Assembly (NCBI RefSeq): GCF_000196255.1 | Contig: NC_006371.1 | Coordinates: 448,332-512,331 of the forward strand | Direction: 5' to 3' | DNA from: Photobacterium profundum SS9 | GTDB taxonomy: Bacteria > Pseudomonadota > Gammaproteobacteria > Enterobacterales > Vibrionaceae | DNA: 64,000 bases | In this document: positions 18,155 through 27,579 of the stretch, one piece after another | Position numbering within the stretch: the stretch's first letter is position 1 | Layout: each line of letters opens with the position of its first letter | Program-made: the position numbers and the translations under genes | The notes under the pieces: generated by a model | Database searches by the model: none | Seen by the model: the letters and a program-made list of their open reading frames with translations, nothing else | What the model was told of the DNA's origin: nothing

Positions 18155-20041
18155 ATGTTCAATATGACACTCAGGCAAAAGCTGGCACTTTCTGCAAGTA
18201 TTGCAATTATTATCGGCGGTTTACTTGTAACTGCTTTTTCTTTTTTATCATCACTAGGTCGTTTAGATAGTGACATTAATAAGCAACTTAATGGTACAGC
18301 CTCTTCGTACAATAATTATGTGTCTAATTGGTTAGACTCGAAAGGAACAGTACTTTCGGCTATGCCTGTGAATATTTCACAAGACACGCTTGAGCTGCAT
18401 CTTCAGCAGGTTCGCGATTCAGCAGGCTTTGATAATGTCTTTTTAGCTTTTTCTGATGGGACACAAGCGAATGCTAATAACGTTATTTTACCGCCTGGTA
18501 ACAATGATCCTCGTCAATGGCATTGGTATCAGAACGCTATTAACCTCAATGGTAAAGTTACGGTAGAAAATCCGACAGTTGCAGCTGCCACAGGGGCAAG
18601 CGTTGTTTCTATGGGTAAAGCCGTCTCTATTTTTGGGCAGCAGGCGGTGTTAGGTGCTGATGTCGAAATGTCGGATATTATCAAGCAGCTTGATGACGTG
18701 GTATTGCCTGGTGAAGGCTACATGTTTATTGCAAATGATAAAGGTAATATTTTTGCGCACGCAGATACGTCTTTATTGAATAAATCTGTTAATGCAAAAG
18801 ACCGTGACTTAACCGATTCAATGCTAAAACGCTTGGCGAGAGAAGGGCATGTTGAAAAAGAAAATATTACAGGCAATGAGAGTTATGTATTCGTTAAGCC
18901 TATTCAAGGTACGAATCTAAGCACTGTTATCGTTATTGATTACAATTCTGTTGCCGCGCCGCTTTACAGTTCTTTATATGAGCAGATTTTCATGACGCTA
19001 TTGGTTGTGGTTATTTGTGCGTTTCTGTTTAATTTGTTCTGTGTGTATTTATTTAAACCGTTACAGCAAGTATCAAAGGCATTGGCTGTAATTGCACAAG
19101 GTGGTGGTGATTTAACCCAGCGTATTAATATTGATTCTAATGATGAGGTCGGTGACTTAGCCCGTAACTTTAACCAGTTTACGGCAAGTTTACAGGTACT
19201 TATTGGTCATATTCGTAGCCAAGGTGTTGAATTGAGCCAAGCTTCGGCAGAAAGTGAATTCCGGGCGAACAAGTCGGCTGATGAGTTAAATCGTCAGCAA
19301 GATGAAATTAGCATGGTTGCCACAGCGGTAACTGAAATGGCTTCTGCTACGCAAGAAATCGCGTCTCATGCTGAGCAAACAGCGCGTGCTGCGCAAGATT
19401 CGACAGATCATACCAATAGTGGTCGTGAGTTAGTAGTACAAAGCCGAGTGTCTATTAACAATCTTGCTGAAGAAGTGAATCAAGCAACTTCAGTGATCAG
19501 TGAGTTAAATGAACATGCGCAGAACATCAACAGTATCTTATCTACTATTCAAGGTATTGCTGAGCAGACGAATTTATTAGCATTGAATGCTGCGATTGAA
19601 GCTGCACGAGCGGGTGAACAAGGTCGAGGCTTTGCTGTAGTAGCTGATGAAGTACGCGTGTTATCTCAACGTACTCATACATCGACGGAAGAAATTCAGA
19701 GTATGATTGCGACACTACAACAGACAACATCTAAAGCGGTTGGCTTGATGGAAACAAGTTCTCAGCTTGCACAGTGTTCGGTAGACGACGCAGACCAAGC
19801 AACAGTAGCATTAGAGCAGATTAACGATTCAGTGGCTCTAATCAGTGATATGGCGACACAAATAGCCACTGCTGCAGAAGAACAAACGCATGTAACAAGT
19901 GAAATAACATTAAACACAACAACAATTAAAGATGTAACCGATCAACTTGTAGAAGATGCCATTGCAGCACGTCATCAAGCAGAAGCGTTAAGTATTCAAG
20001 CAACAAAGTTAAATGACAAGGTGTCTACTTTTGTTGTTTAA
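18155..20041 (+). CDS. methyl-accepting chemotaxis protein
   Basis: The 628-residue transmembrane chemoreceptor has TM1 near 10-32 and TM2 near 277-300, bounding a periplasmic sensor of about 245 residues that looks like a dCache domain ([30 protein letters not shown] and [14 protein letters not shown]). A HAMP domain follows (about 300-352), then the cytoplasmic coiled coil with the conserved hairpin tip [19 protein letters not shown] starting near 469. It would signal to CheA/CheW. The ligand is unknown; its position between glgA and maltose genes makes a sugar or related compound possible but unproven. No CheR/CheB pentapeptide was seen at the end. The terminator is at 20102-20125. Confidence 0.92.
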   Translation: MFNMTLRQKLALSASIAIIIGGLLVTAFSFLSSLGRLDSDINKQLNGTASSYNNYVSNWLDSKGTVLSAMPVNISQDTLELHLQQVRDSAGFDNVFLAFSDGTQANANNVILPPGNNDPRQWHWYQNAINLNGKVTVENPTVAAATGASVVSMGKAVSIFGQQAVLGADVEMSDIIKQLDDVVLPGEGYMFIANDKGNIFAHADTSLLNKSVNAKDRDLTDSMLKRLAREGHVEKENITGNESYVFVKPIQGTNLSTVIVIDYNSVAAPLYSSLYEQIFMTLLVVVICAFLFNLFCVYLFKPLQQVSKALAVIAQGGGDLTQRINIDSNDEVGDLARNFNQFTASLQVLIGHIRSQGVELSQASAESEFRANKSADELNRQQDEISMVATAVTEMASATQEIASHAEQTARAAQDSTDHTNSGRELVVQSRVSINNLAEEVNQATSVISELNEHAQNINSILSTIQGIAEQTNLLALNAAIEAARAGEQGRGFAVVADEVRVLSQRTHTSTEEIQSMIATLQQTTSKAVGLMETSSQLAQCSVDDADQATVALEQINDSVALISDMATQIATAAEEQTHVTSEITLNTTTIKDVTDQLVEDAIAARHQAEALSIQATKLNDKVSTFVV

Positions 20042-20101
20042 ATAGGTTAATGATTATATTTCTTGTATAGAAAAAGCCTAGCGTTATTTTCCGCATATTC
20101 T

Positions 20102-20125
20102 AAAGCCCTCTATGAGGGCTTTTTC
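20102..20125 (+). terminator. terminator of the chemoreceptor gene
   Basis: AAAGCCCTC-TAT-GAGGGCTTTTT. Confidence 0.8.
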
Positions 20126-20169
20126 GTTCATGATTGATGTTGTTTTCTATATGAGATGTCATTCAAATT

Positions 20170-20850
20170 CTATTGTTTCGCTGGCTTCATAAACGGATAT
20201 TCAAATAATATAGTGATGGTGTCATCAACAACCGTGAACGTAGCAAGCTTATCTTCCTCACTTTCTGGATCTCCCTTCTCACCTATGTTGCGCCATTGTT
20301 TTATACTACGGTAACGCTTTTGATAAGCACGCGAGAAGGTAGCCTTATCCATCATTAAATACTTACGCTGTGCACTATAGTTGGCGCTATTGGCAAGCAT
20401 AAACATCTGATCATCTAGAGTTTGGCGATCTAAGGTTTGCAATCCAGCCAAGACATCTAAATGTTGTCCATTCACCTCCAGATAGCTAAAAACATAACCA
20501 TCACGACGCAAACTAGCAAGAAGTGAATTGTAGTTAATTAAGGTGAGTGGAGCTTTTAATTCAACATTTTTTATTGTGGATAATGGCTTGGTTCTCCCTA
20601 TTTCGATTGCAGTAGAAGTCAATTGGCTATAAACCACTAATGTAAGATCGTCGATTCCATAATAAGACGGGCTATCTAAGCAATACGCTTCGGCATTGTA
20701 TAAATCGGAACACTCATACGCATTCGGACGTGATGCAATTTGCTCTATATCGTCGGTAAAACCAATGTCATTAAACAGCGGTAAATACGATGCTGCATTT
20801 ACAGTTGTGCTGAATATGCCAACGGCTATGAATACGAATTGTTTCAGCAC
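20170..20850 (-). CDS. exported protein of unknown function
   Basis: The 226-residue product has a Sec signal peptide (MLKQFVFIAVGIFSTTVNAA, cut near residue 20). The start is GTG with AAGG eight bases upstream. The mature part has two close cysteines (YECSDLYNAEAYCLDS) and a mixed alpha/beta composition; no repeats or membrane segments. I do not recognise the family. It is a single gene between the chemoreceptor and a LysR regulator. No function is proposed. Confidence 0.6.
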   Translation of the reverse strand: MLKQFVFIAVGIFSTTVNAASYLPLFNDIGFTDDIEQIASRPNAYECSDLYNAEAYCLDSPSYYGIDDLTLVVYSQLTSTAIEIGRTKPLSTIKNVELKAPLTLINYNSLLASLRRDGYVFSYLEVNGQHLDVLAGLQTLDRQTLDDQMFMLANSANYSAQRKYLMMDKATFSRAYQKRYRSIKQWRNIGEKGDPESEEDKLATFTVVDDTITILFEYPFMKPAKQ

Positions 20851-20905
20851 AGTTCAACCTTATTGATAACAAAAATAAATAAGCCATAACCGCTTATCTT
20901 ACATC

Positions 20906-20943
20906 ATTCTCGCTGAAACGAGCATCTTGAGGTAACTTGGGTA
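20906..20943. repeat. end fragment of the 262-bp MITE
   Basis: The right 38 bases of the element (CTCGCTGAAACGAGCATC up to CTTGGGTA) are present without the rest. It is a truncated relic. Confidence 0.7.
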
Positions 20944-21003
20944 TAGCATGTAGCCTGTTTCATGCACAAAACAGGTTTACCCTCGACTGGATGGTCTCAT
21001 GGC

Positions 21004-21912
21004 TCATGCTTGATAGTGGCCATTCAAAATCAGCTGCTGCTTGATATCCGCAACATGGTCGACCAATAACTCATTTAAATGGTAGATCCCAACCGTACCT
21101 TTTTGTCCTTCTTTTTTTAATGGAAGCGGGACAATATTTACCTGCGCGAAGTAGTCAGTCATACTCATTGGATACGGCATGATTGCGGTTGTCGAGGCTA
21201 GCATATCGATACTGGCAGTCAGTGAGTTGATCTCGTAAACGATGCGTTCTGATACCTTTTGTCTATCTCTTTCTAGCTGTTTGGGCTGTGGGTTTTCTAT
21301 TAGATGCAGGTAAGCTTCTGAATCTGGTGTTACCTGCAATAGAGGATAAAGTGCCATATCTTCTTCTCGATGGTTCACCAGTAGTGGATGGTTTTGGTGT
21401 ACGAACATTGCTTCTTTATCTTGTAGAAGGGGGATGAATGTGACGTTACACCGATGAGACAAACCAACAATTTCATGACCAACAAAAAGGTCGATTTGAC
21501 CATGGATGAGCATATCCATCAGCTTAAGGTGGTTACCAAATTCCAGCTGAATAGAGATTGAAGGGTTGCTGGCACTATATTGCTGCAATGCTTGTTTTAC
21601 AAAAATTTCCCACCATGCATCACCAGTACCCATTTTGATTTTTTCAGTTTTTCTCTCAATAAGATCAGCCATCTTATGCAGTAATGAGTCATGTCGTCGC
21701 TGTAGTTCAAGCGCTTGTTCTTGAAGGAGCACACCATATTCAGTGAGTTCAACCCCTTTCGATTTTCGGATAAAAAGAGGTACGCCAAAGCTTGCCTCCA
21801 GCTTCTTCATGTTATTCGTTAGGGTTGGTTGGCTGATGCCGAGATGATTAGCTGCAAGGCTAATATTACTTAGCTCAGCGACGACCAGAAATTGTTTGTA
21901 GCTTTTATCCAT
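21004..21912 (-). CDS. LysR family transcriptional regulator
   Basis: The protein of about 302 residues has an N-terminal winged helix-turn-helix (YKQFLVVAELSNISLAANHLG and SQPTLTNNMKKLEASFG) and a C-terminal periplasmic-binding-like effector domain. It is divergent from the GH13 alpha-glucosidase gene and very probably controls it. The ATG at 21912 gives a standard LysR N-terminus but has a poor Shine-Dalgarno; a GTG at 21957 would add 15 residues. A perfect inverted repeat in the gap (22023-22047) is a plausible binding site. The effector is unknown; a sugar or sugar phosphate is a guess from context. Confidence 0.87.
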   Translation of the reverse strand: MDKSYKQFLVVAELSNISLAANHLGISQPTLTNNMKKLEASFGVPLFIRKSKGVELTEYGVLLQEQALELQRRHDSLLHKMADLIERKTEKIKMGTGDAWWEIFVKQALQQYSASNPSISIQLEFGNHLKLMDMLIHGQIDLFVGHEIVGLSHRCNVTFIPLLQDKEAMFVHQNHPLLVNHREEDMALYPLLQVTPDSEAYLHLIENPQPKQLERDRQKVSERIVYEINSLTASIDMLASTTAIMPYPMSMTDYFAQVNIVPLPLKKEGQKGTVGIYHLNELLVDHVADIKQQLILNGHYQA

Positions 21913-22022
21913 AAGGCGAGGAATACGGTCAATAAAGAGTTTGACGACAAGTCTCACATTTATTGAATTTACTTGGCATCCTTATTGGTTTGAAATTGCG
22001 ATCTCGATCTCCTTAATTATTG

Positions 22023-22047
22023 GTGATATAGGAAAAACCTATATCAC
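22023..22047. promoter_or_regulatory. candidate LysR operator
   Basis: GTGATATAGG-aaaaa-CCTATATCAC is a perfect 10-bp inverted repeat with a 5-base spacer and contains T-N11-A, the LysR-type core. It lies between the divergent LysR and alpha-glucosidase genes and no T run follows, so it is unlikely to be a terminator. Confidence 0.6.
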
Positions 22048-22163
22048 GAGCTGGGTAGGGTATTTTAAAACAGTCAAACAAACGATTATGATATCAATAT
22101 TAAAGATACCAATATTAAAGGTATTACTGTTTAACTGAAGCTTGTTTAAGGGAGCCTTTGTCC

Positions 22164-23801
22164 ATGAAAATGACCCCAAAATGGTGGCATGATGCTGTTG
22201 TTTATCAGGTTTATCCACGCAGTTTTTGCGATTCAAATAACGATGGCATGGGTGATCTGCAAGGCATCATCAGCAAGCTTGATTACATCAAAAAATTAGG
22301 TGTTAATGTTGTTTGGTTGTCACCTGTTTATCGTTCACCAATGGATGATAATGGTTACGATATTTCTGACTATCAAGATATCGCTGCAGAGTTCGGTTCG
22401 ATGGAAGATATGCAGCAATTACTTGCAGAGGCCAAACAGCGCGATATTCGCATCATTATGGATTTAGTTGTTAACCATACATCTGATGAGCACCCATGGT
22501 TTATCGAATCACGTAAATCGAAAGATAACCCATATCGTGATTACTATATTTGGCGTCAGCCTAATGAAGATGGTTCAGTGCCTGATGATCAAGGATCTGT
22601 CTTTGGCGGTGGTGCTTGGGAATTTGATGACACCACGGGTGAATATTACTACCACATCTTCTCTAAGAGACAACCAGACTTGAACTGGGAAAACCCCAAA
22701 ATTCAAGAAGAAGTGCATAAGATGATGAACTGGTGGATCGATCAGGGTATTGGTGGTTTCCGTCTTGACGTTATCGATCTTATTGGTAAAGAAATCGATA
22801 AGAAAATTACGGGTAATGGGCCTCGTCTTCACCCGTTGCTGCAGGAAATGAACAAAGCAACGTTTGGTGATAAAGATCTGCTTACTGTAGGGGAAACGTG
22901 GGACGCGACTCCTGAAACTGCTAAGTTGTACAGTAATCCTGCACGTAATGAGTTTTCAATGGTTTTCCAGTTTGAGCATATTTCTCTGACTTGGAAGCAA
23001 GGTGACAAATGGAATCCAATTGCGCTTGATCTACCTAAATTCAAAAATGCGTTAACTAAGTGGCAGATTGAGCTGGCTGATGAGGGGTGGAACTCACTGT
23101 TCTGGAACAATCATGACCTTCCTCGTGCAGTATCAAAGTTTGGCGATGACGGCCAGTATCGAGTTGAATCCGCTAAAATGCTCGCCACAACATTGCATAT
23201 GATGAAAGGTACTCCGTATGTCTATCAAGGCGAAGAGATCGGTATGACGAACGTTGCGTTTGACAGCATTGATGACTACCGTGATATCGAAACATTGAAT
23301 TTCTACAAAGAACGTACAGAAAATGGTGTTGCACCTGAAACCATGTTGGCAGCGGTACATGAAAATAGCCGTGATAATGGCCGTACACCAATGCAGTGGA
23401 ACAATAATAAAAATGCGGGTTTCTCAGAGCAGCAACCGTGGTTGCAGGTTAATCCTAACTATCCAGAAATCAACGTAGATGCTGCGCTAGAAGATCAGAA
23501 CTCGATCTTCTACCACTATCAAAAATTGATTCAACTGCGTAAGTCATTATCAGTGATTGTACATGGTGCTTTTGAACCAGTATTTGAAGATCATGAACAG
23601 GTATTCGGTTACCTTCGTTCTGATTCCCAACATCGTTTGTTTGTACTTAATAACTTTACGGGCGAAGAAGTCACTGTTTCTATGCCAGAGCCGCTTCAAA
23701 CTGAACATGCCGAATGCATTATTTGCAACTATGAATCACATCAGCAGTTAAGCTCAACCTTAACCTTGAAGCCTTTTGAGTCTTTTGCTGTTTTGATTTA
23801 A
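22164..23801 (+). CDS. GH13 alpha-glucosidase (oligo-1,6-glucosidase type)
   Basis: Hydrolyses short alpha-glucosides in the cytoplasm. The 545-residue protein begins KWWHDAVVYQVYPRSFCDSNNDGMGDLQGI, the hallmark of GH13 oligo-1,6-glucosidase, alpha-glucosidase and trehalose-6-phosphate hydrolase. Catalytic motifs are DLVVNHTSDEHPWF, GGFRLDVIDLI (nucleophile near 202), VGETWDA (acid/base near 243) and WNNHDLPR (near 317). The subfamily reads DLVVNHTS, which in the family usually goes with alpha-1,6 or mixed specificity, so substrate is uncertain. GGGAG lies about ten bases before the ATG. It is divergent from a LysR gene and followed by a terminator. Confidence 0.9.
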   Translation: MKMTPKWWHDAVVYQVYPRSFCDSNNDGMGDLQGIISKLDYIKKLGVNVVWLSPVYRSPMDDNGYDISDYQDIAAEFGSMEDMQQLLAEAKQRDIRIIMDLVVNHTSDEHPWFIESRKSKDNPYRDYYIWRQPNEDGSVPDDQGSVFGGGAWEFDDTTGEYYYHIFSKRQPDLNWENPKIQEEVHKMMNWWIDQGIGGFRLDVIDLIGKEIDKKITGNGPRLHPLLQEMNKATFGDKDLLTVGETWDATPETAKLYSNPARNEFSMVFQFEHISLTWKQGDKWNPIALDLPKFKNALTKWQIELADEGWNSLFWNNHDLPRAVSKFGDDGQYRVESAKMLATTLHMMKGTPYVYQGEEIGMTNVAFDSIDDYRDIETLNFYKERTENGVAPETMLAAVHENSRDNGRTPMQWNNNKNAGFSEQQPWLQVNPNYPEINVDAALEDQNSIFYHYQKLIQLRKSLSVIVHGAFEPVFEDHEQVFGYLRSDSQHRLFVLNNFTGEEVTVSMPEPLQTEHAECIICNYESHQQLSSTLTLKPFESFAVLI

Positions 23802-23862
23802 TTGTAACGCGTTAAGTTACCTTGTTTGATTATAGGTAACGGTTAACTCTCTTCATTGTCTT

Positions 23863-23898
23863 GGCTCTGTTCAATTGTTTTTGAACAGAGCCTTTTTT
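23863..23898 (+). terminator. terminator of the alpha-glucosidase gene
   Basis: GGCTCTGTTCAA and TTGAACAGAGCC form a perfect 12-bp stem followed by TTTTTT. Confidence 0.9.
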
Positions 23899-23915
23899 AT
23901 TTGGGATAAGTCAAT

Positions 23916-25004
23916 ATGATGCATTATATATATGAAGGTACTGATGTGGTTTTTGATATTCCTCAGAAGGGAAAACACATCTACTTGATTGGTAGTTTTA
24001 CGAATTGGCAAAAAAAAGAGGGATATAAGTTCCTTGAAATAGATAATAATCTCTTACTGAAAATAAGTCGTCAGGCAGTGAATAAAATCTGAAATTCTGG
24101 ATATATCGAATATTATTTCTGGGATGACGAAAAAAAACAGCCTTTGCCATATAACGAGAATCACCCAGCTGGATACTGTTTTAATAATCAATTCAATGGT
24201 AGCTATAATTATTTATTACTGCCTGAAAATATCACAACTGATGATTTAGAGACAATTATCAATGATTGTGAGCAGTCATTTCGAATCAAAACGATGGCAT
24301 GTGAATTTAAGTCTGATTGGGTGTTAGCCAATTTTAGAGAAGTAAACAGCGGGAATTTGGCGAAAAAGACACTCTTTCGTTCTTACCATCCAGTTATTCC
24401 TTCAAGAGTTGGGCACCCCAAACTAAGAGAGATCGAAGCCCAACGTCAACAAATAGCCATGCGTTTACTTGAAACGAACAATATACGCACTGTCATCAAT
24501 CTGTCAGAAACAGCGCAAGAACTTGATGAATACCTTCAGGCAGCCGAACCGAGTTACTACAAAACACTGTGGCTCGGTAAGAGTGTGATAAGTGTTCCTG
24601 TTGCTTATGAAACGGTATATTTTATGTCTGATCGGGATGAGAGTTTTAATCCAGATGAATTGGGATTCCAGACTGGAATCCAAGCAGTGATTCAGCAGAT
24701 TGCTGATCACCAGCCTCCTTATCATGTTCACTGCCGGTTAGGCTCTGACCGAACAGGCGTTGTTATTGCTTTTTTACAGTTATTCATGGGTGCAGACAAG
24801 GCAAAGATAGCGGATAGTTATTTGAAAACCAATCAGATGGCAATCGGGGAATATCGTAGTATTCGTTTATTGGAACATGCGCTAGAGCAAGCCTTGGGGC
24901 ACGAGTGTTTTGATGATGGTCACTCGATAACGCGTGATTATCTATTGTCTTTAGGGTTAGCGAGTAATGTTATTGAGTTAGCGTATAAAAACTTGGCAGG
25001 ATAA
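23916..25004 (+). pseudogene. laforin-like protein: glycogen-binding E-set domain plus tyrosine phosphatase, with in-frame TGA
   Basis: One frame runs from ATG 23916 to 25004, interrupted only by TGA at 24090-24092 (codon 59). The N-terminal 110 codons contain HIYLIGSFTNWQ, the signature strand of CBM48/AMPK-beta-type glycogen-binding domains. After a linker, NFREVNSGNLAKKTLFRS and VHCRLGSDRTGVV form a protein-tyrosine-phosphatase-like domain with CX5R (Cys at codon 273, Arg at codon 279, Asp before Arg as in the Y_phosphatase3 group). Glycan-binding before phosphatase is the order found in laforin, the glycogen phosphatase. The TGA may be a mutation (TGG would give Trp), a base error, or real with restart downstream; a TTG at 24144 could open the phosphatase part but has no clear ribosome site. 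It lies between a glucosidase and GlgX. Confidence 0.7.
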
Positions 25005-25026
25005 AGAATGTCCGTTAGATAAAAGA

Positions 25027-25089
25027 TAAACCCAGTACCGCAAGTGATGCTTTCTTAGAAAGCGTTTTATTGCTCTACTGGGTTTATTC
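25027..25089. terminator. bidirectional hairpin between the phosphatase gene and glgX
   Basis: ATAAACCCAGTA and TACTGGGTTTATT pair; the loop holds a second small hairpin (GCTTTC-TTA-GAAAGC). It would end both converging transcripts. Confidence 0.65.
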
Positions 25090-25111
25090 AATGAAATGTA
25101 CCAATAGGTTG

Positions 25112-27061
25112 CTACTCTCGAGAGAGTATTGTGATCGATTGGGTACTTTGCATGTAGGTGGTTTGCGTTTGACGGTTACCAAGAACAGACTCTGAGGTAT
25201 CACATATAATACGCCATTTACCGCCAGCGGGTAAACGGTATCGCGTTGGAATTGTTGAGCTATTTATTAGGAATAACAACTCTTTACCATTTTTATATAG
25301 GCCAAGATAGAGAGCAAAGGCTTCAAGGTTTTGCCAATCATCAGTGTTCATTAGTTTACCATTCGAATGGTTCCAGCGAATGCGGTGGTGTCCACGTTCA
25401 CGACCACTGAATGCCCGAATAAACGGACTCATCACTTCTTTTCTGGCTTTTACCATTCCTGCTAGCCAGTTTTTGAAGCTGATATTATCAGGTGATAATA
25501 TCCAGTTGGCCCAGCTTATCTCATTATCTTGGCAGTAAGCATTGTTATTGCCACCTTGAGTATGAGATAGGCTATCTACTGCAAGTAGATGAGGAATCCC
25601 AAAGCTAAATAGTAGCGTTGTCATAAGGTTGCGTTTTTGACGTTCGCGCTTATACAGAACCGACAGGTTATCTGTTTTCCCTTCAACCCCGTGGTTAAAT
25701 GAACGATTATCGCCATGTCCATCAAGGTTTCTTTCACCATTTGCTTCATTGTGCTTGTGGTTGTAAGACACAAGATCTTGCAGCGTAAAACCATCATGAT
25801 AGGAAATGAAATTGACGGGTAATTTGTCTGGCCAACCTCCCGCACTGAAGAAATCGCGAGACCCCATTAGTCGAGTTGCGAATTCTTTGATATTGTTCTT
25901 ATCGCCTAGCCAATGACTCTTGACGGTATCGCGAAATTTATCATTGCACTCGTTCCAGCCTCGCGGGAAATTACCAAGCTGATAGCCGTCAGGACCTACA
26001 TCCCAAGGTTCAGCAATCAATTTTACCTTTTGTAAAATTGGATCTTGTTCAATGGCTTTAAAGAAGGCACTTTGGGAGTCAAAACGATGCCCGTTACGTC
26101 CTAGTGTTGCTGCTAAATCAAAGCGGAAACCATCAATTTGGTAATGGGTTACCCAGTGTCGAAGAGTATCGATTACAAGGGTTAGGCTTGGTTGATAAGT
26201 AAGATCAACGGTATTACCACAGCCTGTGTAGTTGTGATGATTTTTATTACTATCAAGAAGGTAATAATGTTTATCCAAGCACTTCAAATGAAATTTGGGC
26301 CCACCTTCACCGCCTTCTGCAGTGTGGTTGAACACGATATCCATGATGACTTCAATACCTTCTTTGTGTAATTCCCTTACCATGGTCTTCATTTCTGTGA
26401 CGGCATCACTCATCGCATAGCGCGGCTCTGGTGCCATAAAGCACAGGCTGTTATAGCCCCAGAAATTCACTTTATCCATCTTAAGCAAATGGGGTTCAGA
26501 CATGCATGAAGTGACTGGGAGCAATTGTAGGCTGGTAATGCCTTGTTCTTTATAGAACTCGATTGCAGCAGGTTGGCAGAGGCCAAGGTAAGTGCCTCTG
26601 TATTGCTCTTCAATATGCTCTTGAAGCTGAGTAAACCCTTTAACGTGCGTTTCACACAGGATGGTTTCTTCGTACGGTACCTGTGGAAAGACGGTGTTTT
26701 GCCAATCAAATTGATGGTCGATAACAACAGATTTAGTGAATTTCCAGCTTTCTTCTGCCGTGAATGGTTCTACATAAAAAGGTGTTTGATTGAGGGCCTG
26801 CGCATATGGGTCGAGAATTAATCTTTCATTGTGCTTGTCTTTAATTTGAAAGCCATAAACCTGTCCTGCTTTAATATTAGGAACGAAGGTATAGTGGATA
26901 TCTAAGTGTGTATGGTCAAAGTCAATAATTGTTTTTTTATTTTCAATGTCGAATAGAACTAATTTAATTTCTTGGTTATCAGTACTGTGAATTGAAAAAT
27001 TACAACCTTGATCACATAATGTAGCCCCTAAAGGATAAGCTTGAGCTAATTTCGCAAACAT
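25112..27061 (-). CDS. glgX: glycogen debranching enzyme, GlgX/isoamylase type
   Basis: Cleaves alpha-1,6 branches in limit dextrins (GH13_11). The 649 residues match GlgX (about 657). An N-terminal CBM48-like domain (PLGATLCDQGCNFSIHS) precedes the barrel with DIVFNHTAEGGEGGP, DGFRFDLAATLGR (nucleophile), LIAEPWDVGPDGYQLGNFP (acid/base) and NFISYHDGFTLQDLVSYN. There is no signal peptide, so it is cytoplasmic. It is transcribed away from lamB, with 518 bases of shared upstream DNA containing MalT-type motifs on its own strand at 27453-27481, but about 390 bases from its start, so their effect on it is unclear. Confidence 0.92.
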   Translation of the reverse strand: MFAKLAQAYPLGATLCDQGCNFSIHSTDNQEIKLVLFDIENKKTIIDFDHTHLDIHYTFVPNIKAGQVYGFQIKDKHNERLILDPYAQALNQTPFYVEPFTAEESWKFTKSVVIDHQFDWQNTVFPQVPYEETILCETHVKGFTQLQEHIEEQYRGTYLGLCQPAAIEFYKEQGITSLQLLPVTSCMSEPHLLKMDKVNFWGYNSLCFMAPEPRYAMSDAVTEMKTMVRELHKEGIEVIMDIVFNHTAEGGEGGPKFHLKCLDKHYYLLDSNKNHHNYTGCGNTVDLTYQPSLTLVIDTLRHWVTHYQIDGFRFDLAATLGRNGHRFDSQSAFFKAIEQDPILQKVKLIAEPWDVGPDGYQLGNFPRGWNECNDKFRDTVKSHWLGDKNNIKEFATRLMGSRDFFSAGGWPDKLPVNFISYHDGFTLQDLVSYNHKHNEANGERNLDGHGDNRSFNHGVEGKTDNLSVLYKRERQKRNLMTTLLFSFGIPHLLAVDSLSHTQGGNNNAYCQDNEISWANWILSPDNISFKNWLAGMVKARKEVMSPFIRAFSGRERGHHRIRWNHSNGKLMNTDDWQNLEAFALYLGLYKNGKELLFLINSSTIPTRYRLPAGGKWRIICDTSESVLGNRQTQTTYMQSTQSITILSRE

Positions 27062-27412
27062 TGAGTCGTTCTCTTTACATATTTATACATGCTATTAAAT
27101 AGTGAAAATCATCTCAGTCAAGAAATGTTTTTGAGAAAGGTTAATTAAGTTACTGGTTGCTCCATTGTTATTAAATACAAGTGACGAATGCTTTATGTTT
27201 ATTTGATGTTTTTCTTACAAACACTAAGCTGATCTCTTTACTTATTTTTTTAGTGCTGTTGAGCAATTTTTACTCAATAAGTTGAGCGGTTTTTTTGAAT
27301 TAAATTGAAAGTTAATTAAGTAACTTAACATTCGTTTTTTATTATAAATAAGTGACTGATGTCTTACTTTTCTTTTGCATTCCGTATTTTTATTACGGGT
27401 ATACGCCTAACC

Positions 27413-27432
27413 TTCGTGAGGCACGTCACGAA
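27413..27432. promoter_or_regulatory. CRP-type site upstream of lamB
   Basis: TTCGTGA-ggcacg-TCACGAA is a perfect inverted repeat with the CRP spacing (TGTGA-N6-TCACA; here CGTGA/TCACG). It lies 148 bases before lamB and beside MalT-type motifs, the usual arrangement for a maltose promoter. Confidence 0.65.
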
Positions 27433-27452
27433 ATACACTAACCTCCTAATTA

Positions 27453-27497
27453 CTACGCCCCTCTACTCCTCCCTCTCATCCTGTTATTAGGATGATG
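27453..27497. promoter_or_regulatory. MalT box cluster of lamB
   Basis: On the minus strand the motifs GGATGAG (27481-27475), GGGAGGAG (27473-27466) and GGGGCGTAG (27461-27453) follow one another; on the plus strand GGATGATG lies at 27490-27497. The same GGGGCGTAG and GGATGATG words stand before malE1 and malE2, which supports them as MalT sites (GGA(T/G)GA core). Confidence 0.7.
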
Positions 27498-27579
27498 TGT
27501 ATAGCTGAACGAAAGCTGAATATTAGTCCCGAAAGGTTGCTAGATAGCAACCGACATAAAAATTAAAAGGGACATTCCT

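Noticed and set aside
24090..24092. Selenocysteine reading of the in-frame TGA
   Set aside because: It lies in a carbohydrate-binding domain and not at a redox site, and no downstream stem-loop was evident.
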